A stretch of 64,000 bases of DNA from Diadema setosum (Eukaryota; Echinodermata; Echinoidea; Diadematoida; Diadematidae): the NCBI RefSeq assembly GCF_964275005.1, contig NC_092705.1:13734385-13798384 (forward strand), read 5' to 3'. Each line of letters starts with the position of its first letter. Within the stretch, counting starts at the first letter, position 1. The notes under the pieces were generated by a model. That model was not told the DNA's origin. It saw only the letters and a program-made list of their open reading frames with translations, and did no database searches. Below are positions 1-10,600 of the stretch, in pieces. Both the position numbers and the translations under genes were made by a program.

Positions 1-960
1 TATTTCATATACACAACCCCCCCCCCCCAAAAAAAAAAAAAGGTCAGAAAATAACTTCTGGATAATTATTATGTTGAATGTACACCCCAAGGGGCGGATC
101 CAGGAATTCCGCAAAAAAGGGCCTTTACAAAATTAAAGGGGGGGGGGGGCGCACGCACCCCTTTTTTCTTTTTTTTCCTTTAGTTTTAAAAAGAAATAAA
201 GGGGGGGGGGGCGCCCGGTGCACTTCCCCCGAATCCCCCACTGCCCCCCCCCCCAAAAAAAAAAAGAAAAGAACCACCACCAACAGCCCTTTCCCCAAAC
301 AAAACCCAAACCCGCAAAACACACAATTCGTCTTCGCAAACAAAAACCACTGTTACTCGGATATATGCTTATTAACTTATCTATTTGTGGTTTGCTTGCT
401 ATTATTGGTTCTTTTTAATTTTTGGGTGATGATTAAAACCAGTCGTTGACTGTCTAGTCTAAGCATCAGTTTACTTAGACTTATTTGATTATATTGACGT
501 CTCCTAGCTAATTTACCATCAGTGTTCACTTTTATTAACATTCCTCAACAAGTTTTATTTAGCACCATGTTTAACACTTTTCCAGCTATAGTCCAGGTGT
601 GTGTGATTGCAAGTCATATCACATGCTGTTTGTGACATGGATTGTGTTTGTTTAATTTTATATAATCATAATACGACAAAAGAGTAACCCATATACCATC
701 GGCAGCATTGTTTGCTTTTCCGATTCCCTTTTAAAGCCAAATGCACAAAATGTTTCTCCCGGAGCTCCCTCTAGGAACAAAAAGGTGAGCCATTTGTACC
801 CCTAAGACCAATCAACGCCACCTCCTCACCACCCCCCCCCCCCCCACACACACACACATTCCGAAAACAAAAATCTCAAAGCCATTAGAACGTGATTTAT
901 AAGAAAAAAAAAACTGAATTAAACATAACACATGAAAATGGACATTGATATACAGATTCA
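1..960. other. Upstream non-coding sequence with G/C and A homopolymer runs
   Basis: I see no gene here. The stretch holds runs of C, A and G (for example around 20-42, 138-150, 200-212 and 831-845) and a G-rich repeat-like segment near 95-260. The short ORFs across 78-449 read through these homopolymers and encode Pro/Lys/Gly runs, so they are not credible genes. Confidence 0.6.
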
Positions 961-1079
961 TGACTCATTCGATCATCTTTTTAAAACATTTTGTTATATC
1001 AAATGGGTTAGTCAAATACCGGTTAGTGATTGGCTGAACACAGTCACGTGATGGAGGCACATTGGTTATGTTCGCCCAT

Positions 1080-1298
1080 GGGCAGAACATTTTTGTAATG
1101 TTCTCCCATGGGAAAACATTTTCACGTAACAAATATAAGGACCCACGCACAGTGAATTTGGCTCTGCGCGAGCGATCGAGTGCGTTCTGCCCTCGGGCAG
1201 AACATTTTTGTAATGTTCTCCCATGGGAAAACATTTTCACGTAACAAATATAAGGACCCACACACAGTGAATTTGGCTCTGCGCGAGCGATCGAGTGG
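1080..1298. repeat. Two-copy tandem repeat, period about 115 bp
   Basis: The segment starting GGGCAGAACATTTTTG at 1080 recurs at 1195. The two copies stay nearly identical through GCGCGAGCGATCGAGTG (ends near 1182 and 1298). Only a few bases differ, so the duplication looks recent. Overlapping ORFs on both strands come from the repeat. Confidence 0.85.
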
Positions 1299-1399
1299 TT
1301 TGTATTTGAATAACCCATATACATGTACATGTAATATAACAGGTGACGACTTTTGTTGTCGGGAAGTACCCGGAACATGTGCCAAACGTTCCATCCTCG

Positions 1400-1487
1400 G
1401 GGTTTGAAATGCTACTTCGGGAGGCTATAAGTCCCTCGACCCTCGTCCCTCGGGACCTATAACCTCACTCAATAGCATTTCAAACCC
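1400..1487. repeat. Inverted repeat / hairpin
   Basis: GGGTTTGAAATGCT at 1400-1413 is the exact reverse complement of AGCATTTCAAACCC at 1474-1487. The arms continue imperfectly inward (GAGGCTATAAGTCC against GGACCTATAACCTC). The result is a fold-back of about 88 bp, probably a small non-autonomous element. Confidence 0.8.
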
Positions 1488-1499
1488 TTCGGGCGAAAT

Positions 1500-3470
1500 A
1501 TTCGGTGTATTCCCTCCCCCGCCACTCATTGTATAATGTTGACATATCCCAGACAATACTGACGTTATGAAAATGGTATAAAAGAAAATCAAAGATGTAA
1601 TGATTGTATATTGTTTATTTTTTGAAATATTATATCATGTTAATACATCACAAATTGCAAGTATTGATATGATTAAACGTTTTCGCAATGTTTAATTACC
1701 ATGAAATTGGTGCAGTTATAAAGAAGGCTTAATTGAGACACTCCTTTTGATGTAGAAATAATGCTTTTTTCATCTCTATCTATAATACTACCAGATAGTC
1801 AGTTTGATTATATAATCAAATTCTCTCTTTGAATTGAGTTGTCCGGGTGCAATTTCCATGGTTATACACACACACATAAGCTAATGAAACGACTTTTATT
1901 GCTCCATTGCACCAAATGATACTGATGCTAAATGTTTTTAGATTGTTCAGTGAGTTCGTCAGTCAGTACATGTACCTGGTGTCAGTAGTCTCGCCATAAT
2001 GTATGGACGTGCGCTATTCCTGATCGTTCCTTGAGATATTTTTATTTCTGGCCATTGCACAAGCTCGGTAAGAATATTGTTTATCCCGGCTAATGGGGCT
2101 TAAGTCACTTGAAAATACATCTCATTCTGAAGCTCTACATGATTTGCTGTAAAAAAAAAAAAAAAAAAAGTCGAGGGATCATACATCTTCCCGCGTAAAT
2201 GGAAAATCACAAACATGTAAGGGAGGGGGTGGAATTCTATAAGAAACAAACAAACAAACAAAACGATAATAAGTTATACATGTAATAATCTATGTAATAC
2301 AAACTTGAAGCTTTGGGATACTATTCACGACACACTTTGAATGTTTCCCTTTTCCAATTTTCCAAGTGTTAGATGCACGTAATATAACAGAAGTAGAATG
2401 TACAGTCTGTTCGCTACCCACTGACCCACGTTGCTCGCAATGTTGAATTCTGCTACTACGGGAATTCCCCACTTCAGCCCTAGTCTGATTTCCAGACTCT
2501 TTGCCAGCTGTACTCCTTTTACAAAATGCGCCCTCCACGGCGACGAAGTTGCCGCCCACGAAGTCTCCGCTCTACTTTTGTCAAAGCCATGCAACCAAAC
2601 CCGCTACTCAGTAGGCCTACTTTTTTGTCGTTAATATTCCGAGAAGGAAATTGGTACTTGCTGACGGTCTGGAAGCCAGGCTACTCCAGCCAGGCTACTT
2701 CAGCCCACCGGGCTGGCCAGAAAATACACAAAAACGGACCATCATGGGTGATGACAGTCTGTTTCAGAATCTCCAAAATTGCGGCAATGATGCAGCGAAA
2801 TTTTGAATCTGTGTTCCCTGAAGGAAAAAAAAAAAAGATATTAGTATAAATTGTAATAGGTATTAGGCGTGAATATTCATAACTGCATGACACACGCCTT
2901 TAAATTAAAATAACAACAACAACAACAACTTGTAAATACACTTGTACTCAATTCTGAGTGATACACGCCATTAAAAACCAAATCAGCAACAACTTGCGTA
3001 TGTCTGTGTTGGTTGTTGCGCAATCATAATGAAGCACGAGAGATGGTTGCGACACTCGCACTGGCTTTCGCCCCAAATACGAGTGTATTGCTTTATCAGT
3101 CCAGCAGTAAAAAACGGCATCGCTACATTGTTGTGGCCGTCTAAATGCATTGATACTGTAACTTCGATGATAGGAAGTACAGTGAGTAGTGAGTACAGTG
3201 TTGGCCAAAGTAACAAACAAGGTGACGGATCGTTTCTGTTAGCTGAGAACTTTGGTGATTTGCCGGAAATCTCCGTAGGCGCATACAGTGAAGAGAAGTG
3301 GTAAGTGAGCTGCTGTTGACATTACTTAAACTTAATGCTGCAGAATCAAGATGGAGATCGATCGTAAGTTCACCAACAAATGCCAGTCGTATATAGCTCA
3401 AAGTTACTCCCAACGACAACGTAGTACTCAGAGGGGTTTACACTTACACCCTCTTTCCATAGATTTTTTT
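1500..3470. other. Unassigned sequence
   Basis: I recognise no gene or repeat family here. It contains an A run at about 2151-2169 and a CAA microsatellite near 2916-2928. One open frame on the + strand (3029-3304) ends just after a good splice-donor consensus (GTAAGT at about 3301). It could be a fragment of an unrecognised exon, but its protein resembles nothing I know. Confidence 0.5.
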
Positions 3471-3479
3471 TTTTTTCTC

Positions 3480-3747
3480 CTCATCGGAAGCAAAGATTGT
3501 TGCATCCGGCCACCGAGGTGTATCGGATCGCAGTCTGATGAATTCGACTTGATTGGTCGAGTATCAGATGAGTGTCAGACATGTCTCTCAGTCTAATGAT
3601 CCTCATCGGACAATCTTGCTTCCTCGGATCACCACCCGAAATGTCTGATTCTGACCTGATATTCGACCAATTGAAGTCGGATTCATTGGACTGCGGTCCG
3701 ATGCACTTCTGTGCGTGGCCGGAAGCGATGAACTTGGCTTCTGATGA
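3480..3747. repeat. Long imperfect palindrome (fold-back element)
   Basis: The left half, from CATCGGAAGC at about 3482, pairs with the reverse complement of the right half ending CTTCTGATGAG at about 3747. Matching blocks include TCCGGCCAC, ATCGGA(T/C)CGCAGTC, GAATTCGACTT/GAATCCGACTT and AATTGGTCGA/GATTGGTCGA. No coding frame is convincing. This looks like a non-autonomous fold-back DNA element. Confidence 0.7.
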
Positions 3748-4089
3748 GTGGCCGATGAGGGAAAATATCTGTGGAGTGGGGGTATTACGATTGTGGAAAA
3801 AAGACAAAGTTGAAGTATATTAGTGTATGAGCGACAAATCAAAGAGAAATTGCTTGGAAAGGAAAATATGACAAATATATTGCTTTCGTTGAATGAAAAC
3901 AAGACTTGTTGGTTTGAATATCGCGTTGTTAGTTTGAATACCAGTTCGTCATGATCAAAAAATTGTGTCATATTGATTTTCCTGTCATAGTCATGGACTC
4001 ATACACTGGCTCACTTTGCCATTGTCTTGCGAGTTGACCACGACAGAAATCTTCATGCTTGACATCCATTTGAAAATATCTAGCTTTTA

Positions 4090-4116
4090 TTCATATATAT
4101 ATTTATATATATATAA

Positions 4117-4157
<41 letters not shown>

Positions 4158-4160
4158 CTA
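4090..4160. repeat. TA-rich microsatellite
   Basis: An AT dinucleotide tract lies immediately outside the left end of the Penelope-like element. A similar AT tract lies outside its right end (6935 onward). Confidence 0.85.
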
Positions 4161-4321
4161 TATAATGTTGAATAGGTAGTCCACTTGTTGGCAAGATAAA
4201 AAGATAAGTAACAAAACTGGAACAAAGTTCATGCTGTATTCACCAACGGTTTATTTCTGCACACAAATTTTCGAGCGTCTCGCCGCCCTTTCTCAAGTGC
4301 TGATACTGAGAGAACAATAAC

Positions 4322-5277
4322 TAAATGATGATAAATCTGAGTTTCTGTTATTGGGATCAAAGCATAATATGTTAAGCAAAGTTGATTGTCAACATCGGTA
4401 GCACTTGCATTACTCCGTCAAAAACAGCCCGTAATTTAGGTGTCATGTTTGATCAGGAAATGTCATTTCGAAGTCATGTAACTCATATTCAGCGGAATGT
4501 TCGATATCAGTTGCGTAATTTAAGTTTCATAAGGAAATATTTGTCTAAATCTGCAGCTGAGATACTTATTCATGCTTTGATTTCTTCTCGGTTGGATTTT
4601 TCGAATTCATTGTTATGTAATCTTTCAAAAAAAGATGTCACAAAACTTCAACGGTTGCAAAATTCTGCTGCCCGATTGTTAACTTTTACTAATAAGTTTG
4701 ATTCCATGTCCCAGTTCTCCGTTCCTTACATTGGTTACCTATAGAAAAAAAGGATTATTTTCAAGATTCTGTTATTAGTACATCATTCAGTTCATTCTTT
4801 TTCCCCAATATAAATAAGTAATTCTGTTCAAAAATACAATCCGACACGAAGGCTACGTTCATCATCAGATGATTCTTACTCCAAACACCCAGAGTAAAAC
4901 ATGGGTATGGTGATCGTGCTTTTTCCGTTATGGGACCAAAATTGTGGAATCAGTTACCTCTTCAGTTAAGGGAACTGTCATCTACAGAGTCATTCAAAAT
5001 CCAAACTTAAAACTGATCTGTTCCTTTCATACTGAGGACTGTAATTGCTGTATGTCATTAATATTGGATCAATATTGTATTTTTAATTGATATATGTTGT
5101 ATCCTTTATTTGGTATATATTTGCTTTTGTTTACCATTTTCTTCTTTGTTGAAATGTTTGAATATGTATATGCATGTAAATATATGATATTTTATCATTT
5201 TTGAAGCGCCATGAGCACTGAAAAGTGGACCTGTGCGCTATACAAGTAGCTACTATTATTACTATTATTATTATTAT
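4322..5277 (+). pseudogene. 3' end of an L2/CR1-like LINE (RT C-terminal fragment)
   Basis: The frame at 4382-4744 carries ARNLGVMFD, SHVTHIQRNVRYQLRNL, LIHALISSRLDFSNSLL and KLQRLQNSAARLLT. These match the region C-terminal to reverse transcriptase in L2/CR1-type non-LTR retrotransposons. After frameshifts the similarity resumes near 4905-5030 (RYGDRAFSVMGPKLWNQLPL, then LRELSS.ESFK). The fragment ends with GCGCTATACAAGTAG and an ATT-triplet tail at about 5252-5280, typical of such 3' ends. It is 5'-truncated and sits inside the left arm of the Penelope-like element. Confidence 0.85.
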
Positions 5278-5301
5278 TATAACAAAATTAAGCCATAACA
5301 A

Positions 5302-5901
5302 TAGCCGGGTTCACACGTACAAAATAGCGGGATGACGATCGCGATGCACATCCCGAGTTTTTTTTTTTTTTGCGAGCGTCCACACGTACCAAATTAGCGG
5401 GATAGCGATCGCGATCGGTATCCCGCTAATTTGGCGAGCGTCCACACGTACCGAATTATCCCGCTAATTGCCGATAGAGACAACAGCAAAGCCTGCAAAC
5501 TGGGTCACACAGCGCCCTTCTCTATCACTGCGTGCGCGCACTTACCTTTGCATGCCCATTGTCTTTTACGCGTCAGTGGTGTGGTTCGCGCGCTGTTGTT
5601 GTTGTGCTCCAAAGAGGTGAAGGACCTCTTCGCAGAGGCCTCGCTGTAGTGATGTGCGCATTGCATGATGGGATATAAAAACTCGAGATTCTAATCCCGA
5701 CCGTTCACACGTACCAGCGCGGGGCCAATTATCCCGCTAATTGATGAACCAGCGCAAGATTTCTTGGGATTAGCATCGCGATGCTTATCCCGCTAATTTT
5801 CGGGTTTTTTCTGTCCACACGTGCAAAAAACTCGGGATGACGATCGCGATGCAAATCTCGAGATTTGTATCCCGCTAATTGGTGTACGTGTGAACCCGGC
5901 T
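5302..5901. mobile_element. MITE with perfect 19-bp terminal inverted repeats
   Basis: TAGCCGGGTTCACACGTAC at 5302-5320 is exactly complementary to the end at 5883-5901. The 600-bp element has no coding capacity and is internally rich in GCGGGAT and GCGATCGCGAT blocks that fold on each other. It splits the left arm of the Penelope-like element. The matching right arm (about 6785-6810) preserves the empty site, and the comparison leaves about 3 extra bases, consistent with a short target duplication. Confidence 0.85.
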
Positions 5902-6211
5902 ATTATATTGCAACCGTGTTACCAAGGATGCGCGCTTTAACGCATCAATGCTAGGCATCCTAGCACCCAGCGCGCATCCTGGCAACAGTGCAATGTTACG
6001 TCATAATGAAATGACAATGAGTATAAAGCATACATAAAAAAAAAACCCCTGGCACGACTGATACAGAATCTGAGACTAGCATGACTATGAAATATGTGTA
6101 AAATCAATTATTTGTAATTAAACAGATACGTCACAATTCGTCTCGGAGTGAAAACAAAACTGGTTCCAAGTAAAAAGAGAGCGTGTTTTTGTATATTCAG
6201 CATTATATTAC

Positions 6212-6641
6212 TCAAGTTATAGTGATAAGACCCATTGCAGCGGGGTAAACGGGGGAACATACAACAGTAAGCGGCGCACCTACAATGTACTTGTAAAAAG
6301 TGTAGTTCGTGAGCCATGATAGATCTATGTTCATGCCCTGTCCCTGGAAGCTCCTTGTGCGGATGATTGTGTTTAGGTCTTTCATGTGTCTTTCTTCAAA
6401 GGCTTCCATGTCCTTGTATAAAATGCAACATTGCAGATCTGTTAGTGTGTGATTTGTTTTGTTGAAATGTTGTGCGACTGGATGTTGTGTTTGACTTCTG
6501 ATTATGGAGCTTTTGTGGTTGTTGAATCGTTTTCTGAAGTTTGTTGTTTCTCCGATGTAGACAGCCAGGGGACATTGCTTGCATGTACGGCTGTACACTA
6601 CGTTGTACACTACGTTGTACACTACGTTCTTGCAACAGCAA
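6212..6641 (-). pseudogene. GIY-YIG endonuclease domain of a Penelope-like element
   Basis: The minus-strand frame encodes a C-x2-C pair followed by VYIGET, FRKRFNNHKS, PVAQHFN..NHTL, EERHMKDLNTI and a C-terminal GMNIDLSWL. This order matches the GIY-YIG nuclease of Penelope-like retroelements, which nicks the target for retrotransposition. The conserved YIG, the Arg of the FRKRF segment and a Glu in EERH are present. The reading frame is short and has no reverse transcriptase before it. The start shows a small tandem repeat (TTGTACACTACG), so the N-terminus is not authentic. Confidence 0.8.
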
Positions 6642-6931
6642 GAACGTACGTTGTATAGTGTTTTTATGTATGCTTTATACTCATTGTCATTTCAATATGA
6701 CGTAACATTGCACTGTTGCCAGGATGCGCGCTGGGTGCTAGGATGCCTAACATTGATGCGTTAAAGCGCGCATCCTTGGTAACACGGTTGCAATATATTG
6801 TTATGGCTTAATTTTGTTATTGTTCTCTCAGTATCAACACTTGAGAAAGGGCAGCGAGACGCTCGAAAATTTGTGTGCAGAAATAAACCGTTGGTGAATA
6901 CAGCACGAACTTTGTTCCAGTTTTGTTACTT

Positions 6932-7068
6932 ATATAATATATTATATATATATATATACATATATATATACATATATATTTATATATTTATATATACATT
7001 CCGCCGTGTATGATATATATGATATACACTTGTATATACGCGTATATATTATATACTCGTATATACAA

Positions 7069-7110
<42 letters not shown>

Positions 7111-7120
7111 TCCGCCGTGG
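6932..7120. repeat. AT microsatellite with internal palindrome
   Basis: Long TA tracts flank an inverted repeat in which ATACACTTGTATATACG near 7023 pairs with CGTATATACAAGTGTAT near 7055. The 13-mer ACATTCCGCCGTG occurs at about 6997 and again at about 7107, bracketing the palindrome. Confidence 0.8.
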
Positions 7121-7466
7121 TATCTACAATACTAGTATTCCATCTCAGATGCTGATTCATTCATCAGTGTAAAATCTCTCAAAACCAGCATCAATGTCAT
7201 CAAAGTTGTATAGAGACAGGCTGCCAGCGGTAAATAACAGCTAGGTTTAAGTAGACAGAAAAAAAAATCCGTTTGTCCGGAGGAGTATATAGAAAAAAAA
7301 CCAACAACAAAACAATACAAGACATTATTTGACGTTACGGCTGTCCTCCGTGACACCAGACGTAGTCTCCGCGAAACATATTATTCCCGACGACCAGAGA
7401 GACCGATCTTTCGGTCAAGGGTTTAAGCTAACCACTTCTGCTCTGCTCTGTTGAATCAGTACAGTC

Positions 7467-7630
7467 ATGGCAAGTGACTGTGGGCTGGGGAAGGTGCTGC
7501 AAGAGATAAGCCATCGAAGCCGGGATGGCACCAAGCTGACAGCAGACCTTCACTCAAAGCTGATCCAGGCCCTCTCTCCGTCTTCATTGTCCTCTGATTT
7601 CCGTGTCAGTAACTCCAGCAGCAGCTCTTG
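7467..7630 (+). CDS. HECT ligase copy 1, coding exon 1
   Basis: The exon starts ATGGCAAGTGAC and ends before GTGAGT in phase 2, covering residues 1-55. A TGA stop lies in frame five codons upstream. The same length (164 nt), phase and start recur in copy 2 at 58036-58199. The C-terminal half is Ser-rich. No domain is recognised. Confidence 0.85.
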
Positions 7631-10600
7631 GTGAGTATTCCCTTGGCTTTAGTCTGTTGATAATGGGAGGTGCTGTTGTGCTTCAATAGGCGATTAAAAT
7701 ATTCATAAGTCAAAGACACTGTGATTATTTTTAGGGGGGGGGGGGGGACAGATCCAGAGTGTATTTTCTCATATGACTTGCAACATGACCTCAAATGAAT
7801 ATGATTATGTTTTTTGTGTTTGGTTTGCTTTTTTTTTTTTAATTTTCAACAAAGAATATAACTTCACTTGAGAACCAGAAGAACGCTATCGCATTCTAAG
7901 ATTTGAGCGTAAATAAGCACGGAATATTCAATTTTCATGAAGTCTAAAAAAGCATTTAATCGAAAGTGCTTAGATTTATGGCATTGTTCCTAATTTAGGG
8001 TGAAGTAGCGCCCTTGTGGTTTAAATTTTTAAATTTTGCTGAAATGAAAGTTGTTTAAAATTGACACCATAATGAGGAGATCGAAACAAGATGATACCAA
8101 TAGCTCAATACCTCCTCCCACAATTGCGATAAAGCTCTTCTCAGTCGACGATAAGTGCACAAAAGATATCATGCAAAAAAAAAAAAAGTTGAAAAAGTAA
8201 ACATTCTGTCGTCAGAATAGTTCTGGCACATAAGTAGATAAAGATGAAAAAAGTGATTATAATATTGAGCAGTATCGCAGTTTACGTGTACGCTGTAACC
8301 ACCCACTTGAATCAAAATACAAAATAATGCTGTACCTAGCAAACCCCAAAATTGCTACAGTAAGGTAATGCAAATGTTGTTGTTGTTTTTTTTCATGTAT
8401 AGAATCCCTAGAGCAGGAGTGATGTAGAAAGAATTGAACCTATAGCGCCCAGCACATATCACATATTAATTGCGGATTAAAGGGATGGTATAGTATTGGT
8501 TGAGTGGATGACTCAGCTCTTAATTATTTTGCGAGATACTTAGAAACCACTTTATGAAATATTGAAGAGCACACAATTCTAAGGAGAATTCAAAGTCTAG
8601 TCCTATGAAAATCGTTTATGAAATGGTTTAGCTTGCTGTTTTTGTGAAAGCTCAGCTTTTCCGAAACCAATTTTCATCAAAGAAACTTTGAATTCCTCTT
8701 AGAATTATACGCTCTTTCATATTTTATAAGCGGTTTCTCATTACCTCGCAAGAAATAAAGCTGGAAAAATGAAGCACCATCTCAACCAAAACTATGTCGT
8801 CCCTTTAAGTGCGGTAGCCTTTAAAAGGGCATTGTACCGGGTTTTTTTTAAATTTTTTTATATGTTGTTCTTTTAATTCTAAAAGACCCAGCGGTGCAAA
8901 CAGAATCAGAGTTTCATAACGATTAAGTCCGTAATTTCATGTTAAAAATGGAACTTTTTAGGTGAGAATTATGCTAATGAGCTGACGAGCCCGGATGTTA
9001 TGATGTCACAGGTGCTCTCACTATTACTGATTACAAGTGCTCGCATACGCGTGCGTTAATTCGTATCGAGTAGCAGACGACGCTTAGGCCTAATTTAGCT
9101 AGCAGGCGGCGCTTGCGTACTGTTCTATCCATGTAGATATCTCAAATTTCACTAAACCAAATCGCACCAAAATTAAAAGATATACTTCATAGCATATTTT
9201 AAAGTATTCTCTTATATTTGAACGAAATCAGTAATCGAGAAGTATCAGTATTGACCAACGGCGTAAATCCGTACTGAGGAGTGGGGGGGGGGGGGATGAT
9301 TGGCGATAGTCACCATCACCACGATTACAAGCCCATAACCGGACCGGCGCAGCCCTGGGGGGGGGGGGGGGGGGGAGCTTTGCCCCCCCCCCCCCCCACA
9401 CACACACACTTTACAGGGATCAAATGTCCCACTCTTTTCCATGCAAAGTGGGAGGGAAGTGGCAGCAAAAATATGACGACTTTTTGTTCTTGTTTTTGTT
9501 TGTTTGTTTTTTCTTGTCAGCCGACTTTCGGCGGAGAATCAGACCTTAAAAGTATGAAGAAGTTTTTGTTGTTGTTTCTCTTGTCTTTTGATGTTCTTTC
9601 TTCTTGACTGACAGGCGATTTTGCCCCCCCCCCCCCCCTTTCAGAAACGTAGCGCAGCCCTGAATAATGCCCAACTAAATTCAATAAAATGATAATAAGG
9701 ATACTAGTATCCATTTCTTGAATAACGCAGTAGATATTTTCCTGTAGCTATTAATTGTATTCTTTAATTTTCTAGATTTAAGTCAGTGAAGCAATCATCA
9801 CAGGGGCATCGTTCCGTTTTAATGATGGGGGGTAGGGGAGGGACTTTGAGTTTGAATATCTGTGCGAGGGAGCGGAGCGGCCTGGGGGAGGGTGTGGGAG
9901 GGGGGTTTCCCCCTGCCATGCACACGAGGAAAATTTGGCATTTTCAGACCTCAAATTCAGCGATCTGGTGCACACTTTTGGTAAAATTTGGGATCTTTTT
10001 CCTATAAAAAAAAACAAGTAAGAAAAAGAAATATTCATACATAATTGAATGACTACATCGTGGTATTTCAGCTCTTGCTCCGCCTGTGCGACATCACTGT
10101 GAAGACCTACTAAATAGTGGGGCCTATCACCGGCGTAGCCAGGATTTGATCTTAGGGAGAGCGGTTAGATGCGAGGGAGAGATGCGAGCGAGGGGGGAGG
10201 GTGTGTGAGAACTTTTTGCATATTGATGTTGTAAATGGTGCAATTTGATTCATTTTTTTTTTTTGCGTGTTCTATCGACTTGAAACAGTCCAACATGTTT
10301 AAGGCAGCAGTACATTTTATGTAGATTATTATTGAACAATTTTGCCTATAAAATGGTATCATTTAGAGAAACTTCTTGTCTTAATTCTTACACTGAAGAT
10401 CATGAACGCGATCATGAATTTTGACATTGTACAGTCCAAAAGCGGCCGTTTGTAGCTATATATTTTTTTCGCTTTGGAAATTAAGGGGGCGCACCAGGCG
10501 CATTTGCTGGCAATTTAATATCATCAGGAGAATGACATAACGATTAAATGCGAGCGAGCGAAGCGAGCGAGCTTGAAAATTTTGACATTTCACAGTCCCC

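Larger units (their letters stand above)
4205..6931 (-). mobile_element. Penelope-like element remnant with long inverted arms
   Basis: The right arm at 6661-6931 (about 271 bp) is the reverse complement of three left-side pieces: 4205-4321, 5278-5301 and 5902-6036. Between the arms lies a minus-strand GIY-YIG endonuclease frame. The left arm is split by two later insertions, a LINE 3' end (about 4322-5277) and a MITE (5302-5901). The right arm serves as the uninterrupted reference. Penelope-like retroelements are known for a C-terminal GIY-YIG domain and for terminal repeats that can lie in inverted orientation. No reverse transcriptase region remains, so the copy is dead. Confidence 0.75.

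Noticed and set aside
78..449. ORFs on both strands in the first 450 bp
   Set aside because: They translate G, C and A homopolymers into Gly, Pro and Lys runs. There is no domain and no splice context.
4205..4321. Hammerhead ribozyme in the Penelope-like arm
   Set aside because: Such ribozymes occur in terminal repeats of some Penelope-like elements, but I could not find the CTGATGA and GAAA core with flanking stems.
6932..7160. Ile/Tyr-rich ORFs in TA tracts, also at 16332-16526 and 23758-23985
   Set aside because: They are simple-sequence translations.
9245..10038. Several Gly/Pro-rich ORFs
   Set aside because: They are produced by G and C runs on opposite strands of interspersed repeats.
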